The notes below the pieces were generated by a model that had not been told where the DNA came from, did no database searches, and saw nothing but the letters and a program-made list of their open reading frames with translations. Source: Helichrysum umbraculigerum (taxonomy: Eukaryota > Streptophyta > Magnoliopsida > Asterales > Asteraceae). From it: a DNA stretch of 64,000 bases. The DNA lies in contig CATIUR010000001.1 in NCBI GenBank assembly GCA_949592205.1, positions 217,254,250 through 217,318,249 on the forward strand, given 5' to 3'. Both the position numbers and the translations under genes were made by a program. Positions 31,303 through 43,878 of the stretch are shown here, one piece after another. The stretch's first letter is position 1; the number at the start of each line of letters is the position of its first letter.

Positions 31303-34024
31303 TGTAGCACCCCCCAAATTCGTTTAGCGGAAGCATTTAGTTTAAGTACGGGGGTGCCACAATAATAAAGCATGCATACGTATCAGAGCATATGATTACA
31401 ATAGAACATAATATATTAAGATGCCAAAAGTGTTAATTATAAAGTTTATGATTCATCGAATCGTACAAGTTAAAAGTAATAAGTTTACAAAAGTAGATTT
31501 CTAGAATATGACTAAAACAGTTTCAGTTATACTAGAGAAATCCATATGTTTCCAAAAAGTTGGCATCCTAAAACTTCACGGGTCGCCTAATTCTCCATGT
31601 GTGTTGGCGATTCTTACATGCGCAGCTAATTCCCTGAAAAACATATTAAAAGTCAACAACTAGGTTGAGTGAATTCACAGGTTTCATGTTTGCAATAGTT
31701 GAACCAATTTGAAAGCGCAGTTGTAATCCAAATACGTTCACAAATAGTATTGCCATAATAGTCGAGAATACGTTTAGTGGAATGTAATCCAAATACAAGT
31801 TTAGTGGGTTGTTCGCCCAAAGTTTAGTTTACATGGGATGTTACCCAAAACAGATACGTGGGATGTTACCCAAAACAGATACGTGGGATGTTACCCAAAA
31901 TGTCAGTTTAAAAACACGTGCTGGTCGTTCTCCAGCGGTTTACAAACAGTACCAGTTGTTCTCCGGCCAAATACGCACGGGGCGTTCTCCCGTTCAAATA
32001 AAACAGTTTAATATGCATGGGTCGATCTCCCGTCCAACACTGCTGGTCGTTCTCCAGCGAAACACAGTACCGGTCGTTCTCCGGTCAATACGCATGGGTC
32101 GTTCTCCCATCCAAAGACGCACGGGTCGTTCTCCCGTTCAGTGGCCAGTCGTTCTCTGGCACTAAAATACGTTGCTGGTCGTTCTCCAGCGTTTTCATAA
32201 AAGTACCGGTCGTTCTCCGGCCAAATCAAAACAGTTTACCGGTCGTTCTCCGGTCTAGTTAAAACAGTTTGTCGAATGATTTATCACGTTTGGTTGGCTT
32301 ATAGTACTAAAATGTTATTTCATAAACAAAGTTTGCACAACAGTTCAATAGTTCAAAGTACTCTAATAGTTCGAGTAAAACACGTATGATAGACAATCAT
32401 AGAAGTAAAAGCAGTTATGGCAATTTATAAAGCAGTTAAACAGTTGACTATGTTTTCCACCCCTGTTAAAAAACAGTTAAATCAGTAAAAGTAGGGGCTG
32501 TGAACTCACCTGTTGAGTTAAGTAGTTGTGCGAGTGCTAGCAAACCTAAGCCCAAGTACAGTCCGAGATCTCCTAACGTCCTAAACGTTCGAGATTTAAT
32601 AAGTATGTGGATGTCTAAACTAATCATCCATGCTAGTGTTTGTACAACCAAGTTATGTCCAAAGTGTTTGTTAAACGTTCACGTTTGTATTTCGTTGTTT
32701 GTGAAAATGTATACGACTCGTTGGTGATAGTTTGAAATCATAATTTCAATAAAATAGCGTGTCTGTAATGTTTGTAAAGTTCACATGTAGCATTGTATGT
32801 AAGTATTCGTTATCGGTTAAGTTCGACACTTAATGTAAAAATAGTTTGTAAAGTTTCTGTTTTCTGCGACACAATATGCGACACAATGGTTGTGTCGCAT
32901 GGTGCGACACAATTCTGCGACACAAGGGTTGTGTCGCAGAGATTCGAGGTGCTGAGTCAACAGCGACATAAAGCGTTGTGTCGTATGGGTTTTGCGACAT
33001 AAGGTGCGACATAATCGTTGTGTCGTATGGATACGACATAAGATGGTTTGGTACGACACAATCGTTGTGTCGTATGGTTTCTGTGACACAGTATGCGACA
33101 CAATGGTTGTGTCGCATAGATGAACACCAGCCCAGAAGCTTAGGCTGTCGTGATTTTTCCGATTAAAAACCCAGACCAAACGTATTTTTTAAGCTTTAAA
33201 ATCGTGTTTTCTTTGTTGTATGGGTTAATACTAAGTATATTAAACACTAATATGAAAGAAAACTTCAAAATCTAAGAATTTGCGGGATTTGTCGGAAACT
33301 TACGTGTGGCGGATTTGAAATCCGAAAAGGTAGAAAGATAGATCGTGTTGCCGTGATCGTTTTCCTCTATTTTGTTTAATGATTCGGCGTCGTTTGAGGG
33401 TAGTTTTGGTGTAATTAGTGTGGTTTTTGGTTAAGTTTAGAGAGAGAGAAAGATGAGAGAAAAGAGAGTGTAGAGAGAGAAATGAAAGATGGAGAAATGA
33501 GGGTGGTGGAGGTGGGAAGGTGGGTTTTGTTCCCCTTTTTCTGCCTCCGTGGTCGCACTCCGTGTTTGTTTACCCGATCGTTAAATGTTACTTTATTTCA
33601 ACTAACATATTTTTAATTACATATTTCATTATATTTTTAATTAGGATCTTTTTATGAAATCAAATTAATTTAGTTACAAAATTTTAACTTTGTTTTATTT
33701 TAATTATACAAGTTTACGTTTACGTTATAAAATGATGTGTAAATATTATCAACATAATATTTAATTGTTAATATCGTTATTTAAATATTCCGTTTTATTA
33801 AATAACTTTGTTCACCAACAGTCGTATATTTTTGTCGCGTTTGATCAATTCGTTTCGTATGTAATTACATCTAATTACAAATAAGTAATACTACGCGTAT
33901 TAACTAGTTGGGCTTTGCTAGACTTACCTCTAAAATGTGTTGTGAATTCACTCAAGTAGGGAATTAGCCTAATAATGCAAGTGATTAACGTTAATAACAG
34001 TGTTTAAATTTGCGGGGTGTTACA
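31303..34024 (-). repeat. LTR B2
   Basis: 2,722 bp. Carries the hairpin array (31919-32257) and GCGACACAA block (32864-33118). Shares with B5 several private variants (CATATTAAAAG, GCACGGGGCG, AATATGCATGGG), but shares with B3 the absence of a second TTTAAACAG unit, so it is a mosaic. Confidence 0.95.
31634..32509 (-). promoter_or_regulatory. Candidate LTR intron, family B (copy B2, 876 nt)
   Basis: On the minus strand: donor CTCAACAG|GTGAGTTCACAGCCCC (first intron base 32509), branch-like TTGTTGAC, and acceptor CTATGTTTTTCAG|GGAATTAGC (last base 31634; B2 itself reads TTATGTTTTTCAG). The donor is an exact CAG|GTGAGT consensus. The covarying hairpin array lies inside. Equivalent signals occur in B3 (39564-40439), B4 (44210-45094, donor CTG|GTGAGT), B5 and B6. 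Confidence 0.55.
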
Positions 34025-34301
34025 TTCTCCCCATGTTAGAGAAATCTCGTCCCGAGATTTAAAATCAAGTCGGATCGCCCGCGGCGTATGTTCTCCGAAT
34101 AAGTCACGTCGTCAATAATAATACCAATTTGCGTGGCGCTCAATTGTTGCCAGAAAAGTTTTAACGATTTAGTATACTCGCGGTATAGTTTAAATAGTTA
34201 TGCGTTCGATAATTGTCAAAGTTTACCAAGCGTTGAGTTTGAATAGACATTCGAACGAAACATATGTTAAATCGTAGCAACAGCTGTTAAGACATACCGT
34301 G

Positions 34302-34968
34302 CTAGCCGAGGTCCGCAACCGTTTCCGGTGCACGGAGAATGTATGCACGGCTACGACCCGGTGGGATGGTTGCGATCCGGTTGTTGTTGTTCTGATTGTT
34401 GTTCCCGGTGTTGTTCTGGTTGTTGTTTAGTCGTGGACATTGATTTTGAAAGTGTCCGGATTCACCGCACTCGAAGCACGCATTTGTTCGAGGAAGAGGG
34501 TTGGTTTTACAGTTTTGGGCCAAATGACCCCAGTTTCTGCAGTCTTGACAGAAGGCGCATTCGCCTGTGTGGTGCTTCCCGCACTTGTCACATTTCGGTT
34601 TGTGGCCAGGATAGGTTTTGGTTCCAGGGTTGGTGATTGCGGCGTAAGCTCGGGCGTTTCCCGGGTTCCTGTTTTGTTGACCCTGGCGGTCATTGCCCTC
34701 GTTGTTCCATTTCCGCTTATTGTTTCCAGAGTCGCCCGCATCAGTACGGGTAGGTTCAGTTTTCCCCGAGGTAGCTTTCAAAGTGCCGATCAGAATGGCG
34801 TCGTCGGTTAAGCTTTGAGCCAGATCCACTGCGCTCCTAAAGGTAGTTGGTTTGGAGGACATAACCATGCCTCGGATCTGTGAGGCCAAGCCCTTGTTGT
34901 AACGCTCGATACGTTTGCTTTCAGGAGTCACCATGTGAGGTACCAAACGTGCCAGTTCTTGAAACCGG
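34302..34968 (-). pseudogene. Family B gag, copy 2, C-terminal part
   Basis: The C-terminal half of gag, from the insertion site (in the TTRFQELARL region) through the three Cys/His clusters to the Asn-rich end. Its frame is still open here. It retains the 14-codon segment (GNARAYAAITNP) missing from copy 1. Cut from its N-terminal half at 38250 by the CACTA element. Confidence 0.9.
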
Positions 34969-37900
34969 CACTACTAGAAAATGAGTCTAATGCAACATTT
35001 CATAAGCAACACTTTTTAAAATTGTTGCTTTTTTGGTAAGATTGATTATAAAGCAACATTTTTCAAATAAGTGTTGCATTTGTAATTCTAATGCAACACT
35101 TTTAGAAAGTGTTGCAATTTTCATTGAAAAAATGCAACACTTTTAAAAAGTGTTACATATTATAAGGACTAAAGGCAACACTTAATTTAAGGTGTTGTAT
35201 TTTCTATCACAATCACAATACAACTATATAAAAGATATTTCCAATGATATATGTACGTGAAGAAATGAAAATTACGGAGCACAAATAAATTTTAGAGAAA
35301 CAATAAGTCAATAACGATGATGATAAGAACTCTCTTTAAACATATCAACCTTTATAGGGCTCATGTAGTGATTTAATAAGTACAATCATTTATCATTTAT
35401 GCACCTCAATCTACTTGGTGACACTTAAATCTAAAACACTTATAAACCTTTTTTCATCTTTTGTCCCAAACCTTAGAAGATGAAACCCATATTTGCCCCT
35501 ACACTTTAAATCAATAATGTGTATTATTTCCTTTCATATCTATGCATATTACGTTAAAACAAAATTTGGCAACTGATATTACCTTGTGTATCTTTTAAAT
35601 TAATTAGGTTTTGTAATTAATTTGGTTATGCTTTATGGATTTCTAAAGTCAAATGAATCGTATTTTCGATATGTATTCTTTTAGAAAAATATGAAGTACC
35701 ACCGAAACTATTAGACTACACCGAAAATATTTAAATTGACCACATCGGTTAATCTTTTTCAAAATATTACCGCCGCATTGCTCGGGTTCAAGGCTAGTCT
35801 ATTCTAATTTATTAATTTGTTTTCTATATAAACATTACTTCAATTTATAAACCAACGTTTTTTTACATTTGAAGATTTAAGAATAGTGGGCTTATATTTT
35901 CATTACATTTAAATTAATATTCTCGCCACATTTAAATTAAATTAAATACTTCGTACTAGTAAAAAAATAATCGCAGACTAAAATAATGGCGGGCTAATAT
36001 GGGCGGGCTGAAATTTTTTAAACAAGCAAAAATCTTTAAAGATCCCCCATTCATATTCCCATGTTTCAATTAATTTTATTCTTTTCAAATTTCAATATCC
36101 AAAATTGGTTACCTCGCTCCCCAAACACATCTAAATCACTCGATTGACAGTTTAATTCTCCATCATGATCTCCATAGATGCATAATAAATACTCGTAACT
36201 TATTCGCTTAAGGTATAAGTTCTTGCTTGTGTTGGTTATTTTTATTTTTCTTAATAGATTTGAATAAGTTGTGTAGTTTTTGCTTCGATTAGTTAATTTG
36301 TTTCTGGATTCTTCTCCATCCATCAGTTTAAGACTCACATCACCGTTTTGATTTTTTATTTATTTTATCTTTGCAATTATATCTGGATTTGGGGGTTTTA
36401 CCTGTACATATGTTGACGATTTGTTTCTCTTTATTAAGTTAACTAATTTTTCATTGAGATAGGCTATTATAATCTTGAATGTTGAAAGTTATATATCTTT
36501 TGTTGATTGTAATACACAACTAGTTGCTGTCTACGATAATAATTTGGTTGTGTATTCTCATCTCAATTTCATGTAGTTTGTACTGATTTTACACTTTTCA
36601 TTATTTAATCAGCCATTAGTTTTTGTATGTGCTATTACAACAAGAAAGATAGGTTTTATCTCATTTGACTCTAAAGGACCTGCAAACAGAACAGATGTGT
36701 GGATACCCTTGTACCATTATAAGCATTACATTACATCGTTTTGAAGTTTTCTCTTTAGTTATGTTAGAAATATGATTAGAACTCCTAAGGGTAGTAGGTT
36801 ATCTATATTAGAAGTATTATGCAAGTATTAGTTATTGGAGTATGATTAAGATTAGGAAGTCATTTGTTTTTGCTTATAAATAGGGATACTTACGGTTAGA
36901 ATTTTGTACCTTTCGTTTTTATGATTAGCAATTAGAAAAAAGCTTCCGCTAATTCGTTCTTCTTCTCTTTAATTTGTTTTTAATATCATTCAAGTTACTT
37001 GTGTATATATTGAATGAAATAAGTCTCAATTGGTTAAAAATGATAGTTAGTTTTCAATTATTTGTTCTAGGGATATTTAATATGATTTCTTCTTTGCTTG
37101 CTTTTGAATTTTGTTTCTTTTTTGGAGTAGTGTGGTGTGGTACAGACACCATTGGATTCATCAAGTGTGCAAAATCTGCCATCGTAAGTTTTGCTTAGTT
37201 CCTTTAATTTAAATGGTCTTAGTTGGCAAAACTCTTGGAGTAATATTGATGGCAATTTTTACATTTACAAATTTTATGGACAAATCTTTTGCATTTTATT
37301 ATATTGTTCATGGTAATAATAATAATCACTTAATATCTAGCATATTGTATTTTTTATTACAGTTGGTTGAAGGAAACTTTGAGATACATTGAAATACTTT
37401 AATGTTGTTGATGAGGCTCAACCCGTATTGAACTTGTTGCTTCTAACATTACCTAGGTATGCTCACATTTTGCCATATTTTTACCTTAGCCTAAGAGCTC
37501 CATGTATGTACTCTGTACTTTTAGAACTCATTTGGGTGTTATTGATTTTGTCTACTTTATAGGTAGTACAAGATCATTTTTTTTCCTTATGTTTTGATGT
37601 TGCAGGCAAAGAGACACAAGAACACAAGTGATGGCCCAGTGAAAATCTTCTTCTTCTTTTATTTTTTTTTATCTAGTTGTATTGTCAATATTGCTGTAGA
37701 AATATTCTCCGTATTTTTTTTGAGGTACTTCCATGTAATTATTAGTAAAGTCGTAATCGACAATTTATATTATAAAATAAGTTCTTATCTACTACTCCGT
37801 ACTATGTTTGAAGTTTATGAATGATATAAAAACTTAATAATTAATCTATGTACCTTAATTTGAAAAAAGCGTTCCACATTTATATTATTGAAAGCACAAT

Positions 37901-38249
37901 AACGTTTTTGTAATCATTATAAAGCTACAAAAGTGCTCCAATTATTTGTCCGTAAATAATGAAAAGTGTTGCATTTGATAAGTAAAAGTGTTGCCATAGT
38001 TTCACTCAAGTAAATGAAAAAGTGTTGTTTTATCTTAAAAAGTGTTGCTTTTTAAAAGTGTTGCATCTTCTAAACATAAGCAACGTTTTCAAAAAATGTT
38101 GCATATTCTGGAAAAAGTGTTGCTTTAGACCTAAGGCGACGTTGGCTAAAGCAGCACTTGATAAAGTGTTGCATTAGGCCTAATGCAACACTTTTAAGGC
38201 ATAATGCAACACTTTATGAGTGTTGCATTAGCTTCATTTTGTTGTAGTG
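34969..38249. mobile_element. Non-autonomous CACTA (EnSpm) DNA transposon
   Basis: 3,281 bp with ends CACTACTAGAAAATGA and, inverted, CACTACAACAAAATGA, and a 3-bp duplication CGG (34966-34968, 38250-38252). The uninterrupted site GAAACCGGGTTGTG is seen in internals 1 and 3. Subterminal regions (34990-35200, 37960-38240) are packed with direct and inverted GTGTTGCAT / ATGCAACAC motifs, the usual transposase-binding architecture of this superfamily. No transposase ORF is present. Exon-like text follows an acceptor (GATGTTGCAG|GCAAAGAGACAC near 37606), possibly a captured fragment or transposase remnant. Confidence 0.93.
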
Positions 38250-38803
38250 CGGGTTGTGTATCCAGAAATGTCAGCACCGATCATTTGAACGTTCCAGAGT
38301 TCTGTTTCAAGTTTCTGCATCTCGTTGAGAGGGCAAAATTCCTCCATCATCATCTGTTTCAGAGTTTCCCAGGTCATGGAGTAAGCGGCTGGGCGTCCAA
38401 TAATCTAGACCTGAGCGTTCCACCATGTTAACGCTTTGTCAGCTAAGGTACACGTGGAGTACTTCACGATTTTGTCGGTGGCGCAGTCGCTGATATCAAT
38501 CACCGATTCCATTTTCTCAATCCAGTGGACCAGGCCGATGGCCCCTTCGGTCCCGGTGAAGGTGCTGGGTTTACAAGACTGGAAGGTTTTGTAGGAACAC
38601 CCCTGCTGGGTATTGGTTGGGGTTTCGCTGTTGACTGGAGTGGCTCCGCTGTTGTTGGTCTGGTTTTCACGATTGCGGCTGGCCTCGTATTGAGCGATGG
38701 CTTCAGCCACGCGGCGTTCGATTATTTGTTCGGTTGTTTCTGGAGGCGGAGGTGGAGGAGGAACATTTCGTCGACTGTTTCGAGTATTTCTTTTAGGCGG
38801 CAT
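38250..38803 (-). pseudogene. Family B gag, copy 2, N-terminal part with amber stop
   Basis: From MPPKRN (38801-38803) through the capsid start to a TAG at 38405-38407 (minus strand; CAG in copy 1), inside ...WWNAQV|stop|IIG. The remainder to the CACTA border is out of use. The amber stop is shared with copies 3 and 4. Confidence 0.9.
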
Positions 38804-39232
38804 GATGACGTTCTGCGAAAAAGGAATTGCAGAAGTCAATGCCAATGAAAGGGATGTGAAGGAGGAAGTTCACATAATTCAGTTATCGGGCATTTAAGGA
38901 GAAATGGCAAAATCCCCATCACATATCTCACGACTATGAAACACCCATATGTACTTAGTATAATATAATCACGTTGGCCATGCGTCATTATATGATGCTA
39001 AATACATACTTCTTTTCATCAATCGTTTAATACGGTCAAGTTCAATGATAGCAGAATGAATCGAACGGAGTACAGTTCAAATAATACTTTGCGCGTATCG
39101 ACGTGTCGTAACGATAGTTTGTACGTATGCAAATGTGTGTATGCATGAGCGTTCTAGCCAAGGCTATAGGCTAGGTCTCTAAGTCACCTAAAGTTTCCTA
39201 GTTCGCTATAACCAATGGCTCTGATACCAATC

Positions 39233-41954
39233 TGTAGCACCCCCCAAATTCGTTTAGCGGAAGCATTTAGTTTAAGTACGGGGGTGCCACAATAATAAAG
39301 CATGCATACGTATCAGAGCATATGATTACAATAGAACATAATATATTAAGATGCCAAAAGTGTTAATTATAAAGTTTACGATTCATCGAATCGTACAAGT
39401 TAAAAGTAATAAGTTTACAAAAGTAGATTTCTAGAATATGACTAAAACAGTTTCAGTTATACTAGAGAAATCCATATGTTTCCAAAAAGTTGGCATCCTA
39501 AAACTTCACGGGTCGCCTAATTCTCCATGTGTGTTGGCGATTCTTACATGCGCAGCTAATTCCCTGAAAAACATAGTAAAAGTCAACAACTAGGTTGAGT
39601 GAATTCACAGGTTTCATGTTTGCAATAGTTGAACCAATTTGTAAGCACAGTTGTTATCCAAATATGTTCACAAATAGTATTGCCATAATAGTCGAGAATA
39701 CGTTTAGTGGAATGTAATACAAATACAAGTTTAGTGGGTTGTTCGCCCAAAGTTTAGTTTACGTGGGATGTTACCCAAAACAGATACGTGGGATGTTACC
39801 CAAAACAGATACGTGGGATGTTACCCAAAATGTCAGTTTAAAAACACGTGCTGGTCGTTCTCCAGCGGTTTACAAACAGTACCGGTTGTTCTCCGGCCAA
39901 ATACGCACGGGTCGTTCTCCCGTTCAAATAAAACAGTTTAATACGCACGGGTCGTTCTCCCGTCCAACACTGCTGGTCGTTCTCCAGCGAAACACAGTAC
40001 CGGTCGTTCTCCGGTCAATACGCATGGGTCGTTCTCCCATCCAAAGACGCACGGGTCGTTCTCCCGTCCAGTGGCCAGTCGTTCTCTGGCACTAAAATAC
40101 GTTGCTGGTCGTTCTCCAGCGTTTTCATAAAAGTACCGGTCGTTCTCCGGCCAAATCAAAACAGTTTACCGGTCGTTCTCCGGTCTAGTTAAAACAGTTT
40201 GTCGAATGATTTATCACGTTTGGTTGGCTTATAGTACGAAAATGTTATTTCATAAACAAAGTTTGCACAACAGTTCAATAGTTCAAAGTACTCTAATAGT
40301 TCGAGTAAAACACGTATGATAGACAATCATAGAAGTAAAAGCAGTTATGGCAATTTATAAAGCAGTTAAACAGTTGACTATGTTTTCCACCCCTGTTAAA
40401 AAACAGTTAAATCAGTAAAAGTAGGGGCTGTGAACTCACCTGTTGAGTTAAGTAGTTGTGCGAGTGCTAGCAAACCTAAGCCCAAGTACAGTTCGAGATC
40501 TCCTAACGTCCTAAACGTACGAGATTTAATAAGTATGTGGATGTCTAAACTAATCATCCATGCTAGTGTTTGTACAACCAAGTTATGTCCAAAGTGTTTG
40601 TTAAACGTTCACGTTTGTATTTCGTTGTTTGTGAAAATGTATACGACTCGTTGGTGATAGTTTGAAATCATAATTTCAATAAAATAGCGTGTCTGTAATG
40701 TTTGTAAAGTTCACATGTAGCATTGTATGTAAGTATTCGTTATCGGTTAAGTTCGACACTTAATGTAAAAATAGTTTGTAAAGTTTCTGTTTTCTGCGAC
40801 ACAATATGCGACACAATGGTTGTGTCGCATGGTGCGACACAATTCTGCGACACAAGGGTTGTGTCGCAGAGATTCGAGGTGCTGAGTCAACAACGACATA
40901 AAGCGTTGTGTCGTATGGGTTTTGCGACATAAGGTGCGACATAATCGTTGTGTCGTATGGATACGACATAAGATGGTTTGGTACGACACAATCGTTGTGT
41001 CGTATGGTTTCTGCGACACAGTATGCGACACAATGGTTGTGTCGCATAGATGAACACCAGCCCAGAAGCTTAGGCTGTCGCGATTTTTCCGATTAAAAAC
41101 CCAAACCAAACGTATTTTTAAGCTTTAAAATTGTGTTTTCTTTGTTGTATGGGTTAATACTAAGTATATTAAACACTAATATGAAAGAAAACTTCAAAAT
41201 CTAAGAATTTGTGGGATTTGTCGGAAACTTACGTGTGACGGATTTGAAATCCGAAAAGGTAGAAAGATAGATCGTGTTGCCGTGATCGTTTTCCTCTATT
41301 TTGTTTAATGATTCGGCGTCGTTTGAGGGTAGTTTTGGTGTAATTAGTGTGGTTTTTGGTTAAGTTTAGAGAGAGAGAAAGATGAGAGAAAAGAGAGTGT
41401 AGAGAGAGAAATGAAAGATGGAGAAATGAGGGTGGTGGAGGTGGGAAGGTGGGTTTTGTTCCCCTTTTTCTACCTCCGTGGTCGCACTCCGTGTTTGTTT
41501 ACCCGATCGTTAAATGTTACTTTATTTTAACTAACATATTTTTAATTACATATTTCATTATATTTTTAATTAGGATCTTTTTATGAAATCAAATTAATTT
41601 AGTTACAAAATTTTAACTTTGTTTTATTTTAATTATACAAGTTTACGTTTTACGTTATAAAATGATGTGTAAATATTATCAACATAATATTTAATTGTTA
41701 ATATCGTTATTTAAATATTCCGTTTTATTAAATAACTTTGTTCACCAACAGTCGTATATTTTTGTCGCGTTTGCTCAATTCGTTTCGTATGTAATTACAT
41801 CTAATTACAAATAAGTAATACTACGCGTATTAACTAGTTGGGCTTTGCTAGACTTACCTCTAAAATGTGTTGTGAATTCACTCAAGTAGGGAATTAGCCT
41901 AATAATGCAAGTGATTAACGTTAATAACAGTGTTTAAATTTGCGGGCTGTTACA
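39233..41954 (-). repeat. LTR B3
   Basis: 2,722 bp; hairpin array 39849-40185, GCGACACAA block about 40794-41048. The right end carries a GCGGGCTGTTACA variant and the adjoining polypurine tract is altered (minus strand ATGGTGAGAA). Confidence 0.95.
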
Positions 41955-43878
41955 TTCTCACCATGTTAGAGAAATCTCGTCCCGAGATTTAAAATCAAGT
42001 CGGATCGCCCGCGGCGTATGTTCTCCGAATAAGTCACGTCGTCAATAATAATACCAATTTGCGTGGCGCTCAATTGTTGCCAGAAAAGTTTTAACGATTT
42101 AGTATACTTGCGGTATAGTTTAAATAGTTATGCGTTCGATAATTGTCAAAGTTTACCAAGCGTTGAGTTTGAATAGACATTCGAACGAAACATATGTTAA
42201 ATCGTAGCAACAGCTGTTAAGACATACCGTGCTAGCCGAGGTCCGCAACCGTTTCCGGTGCACGGAGAATGTATGCACGGTTACGACCCGGTGGGATGGT
42301 TGCGATTCGGTTGTTGTTGTTCTGATTGTTGTTCCCGGTGTTGTTCTGGTTGTTGTTCAGTCGTGGACATTGATTTCGAAAGTGTCCGGATTCACCGCAC
42401 TCGAAGCACGCATTTGTTCGAGGAAGAGGGTTGGTTTTACAGTTTTGGGCCAAATGACCCCAGTTTCTGCAGTCTTGACAGAAGGCGCATTCGCCTGTGT
42501 GGTGCTTCCCGCACTTGTCACATTTCGGTTTGTGGCCAAGATAGGTTTTGGTTCCAGGGTTGGTGATTGCGGCGTAAGCTCGGGCGTTTCCCGGGTTCCT
42601 GTTTTGTTGACCCTGGCGGTCATTGCCCTCGTTGTTCCATTTCCGCTTATTGTTTCCAGAGTCGCCCGCATCAGTACGGGTAGGTTCAGTTTTCCCCGAG
42701 GTAGCTTTCAAAGCGCCGATCAAAATGGCGTCGTCGGTTAAGCTTTGAGCCAGATCCACTGCGCTCCTAAAGGTAGTTGGTTTGGAGGACATAACCATGC
42801 CTCGGATATGTGGGGCCAAGCCCTTGTTGTAACGCTCGATACGTTTGCTTTCAGGAGTCACCATGTGAGGTACCAAACGTGCCAGTTCTTGAAACCGGGT
42901 TGTGTATCCAGAAATGTCAGCACCGATCATTTGAACGTTCCAGAGTTCTGTTTCAAGTTTCTGCATCTCGTTGGGAGGGCAAAATTCCTCCATCATCATC
43001 TGTTTCAGAGTTTCCCAGGTCATGGAGTAAGCGGCTGGGCGTCCAATAATCTAGACCTGAGCGTTCCACCATGTTAACGCTTTGTCAGCTAAGGTACACG
43101 TGGAGTACTTCACGATTTTGTCGGTGGCGCAGTCGCTGATATCAATCACCGATTCCATTTTCTCAATCCAGTGGACCAGGCCGATGGCCCCTTCGGTCCC
43201 GGTGAAGGTGCTGGGTTTACAAGACTGGAAGGTTTTGTAGGAACACCCCTGCTGGGTATTGGTTGGGGTTTCGCTGTTGACTGGAGTGGCTCCGCTGTTG
43301 TTGGTCTGGTTTTCACGATTGCGGCTGGCCTCGTATTGAGCGATGGCTTCAGCCACGCGGCGTTCGATTATTTGTTCGGTTGTTTCTGGAGGCGGAGGTG
43401 GAGGAGGAACATTTCGTCGACTGTTTCGAGTATTTCTTTTAGGCGGCATGATGACGTTCTGCGAAAAAGGAATTGCAGAAGTCAATGCCAATGAAAGGGA
43501 TGTGAAGGAGGAAGTTCACATAATTCAGTTATCGGGCATTTAAGGAGAAATGGCAAAATCCCCATCACATATCTCACGACTATGAAGCACCCATATGTAC
43601 TTAGTATAATATAATCACGTTGGCCAGGCGTCATTATATGATGCTAAATACATACTTCTTTTCATCAATCGTTTAATACGGTCAAGTTCAATGATAGCAG
43701 AATGAATCGAACGGAGTACAGTTCAAATAATACTTTGCGCGTATCGACGTGTCGTAACGATAGTTTGTACGTATGCAAATGTGTGTATGCATGAGCGTTC
43801 TAGCCAAGGCTATAGTCTAGGTCTTTAAGTCACCTAAAGTTTCCTAGTTCGCTATAACCAATGGCTCTGATACCAGTC
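41955..43878 (-). mobile_element. Family B internal region 3
   Basis: 1,924 bp, without the CACTA element at the position where regions 2 and 4 carry it, so this unit represents the empty site. Polypurine tract is mutated; primer-binding site is at about 43863-43875. Confidence 0.93.
42232..43449 (-). pseudogene. Family B gag, copy 3 (amber stop)
   Basis: Full-length gag region from MPPKRN (43447-43449) to the Asn-rich end, interrupted only by TAG at 43051-43053, the same CAG-to-TAG change as copies 2 and 4. The three Cys/His clusters are intact. An internal Met in MTWETLKQ at 43023 opens a 263-codon frame downstream of the stop, which could only give a truncated Gag. Confidence 0.92.

Larger units (their letters stand above)
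34025..39232 (-). mobile_element. Family B internal region 2, interrupted by CACTA
   Basis: Same layout as region 1 but gag is split by a 3,281-bp CACTA transposon. Without it the unit is 1,924 bp, the same as region 3. Confidence 0.92.
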
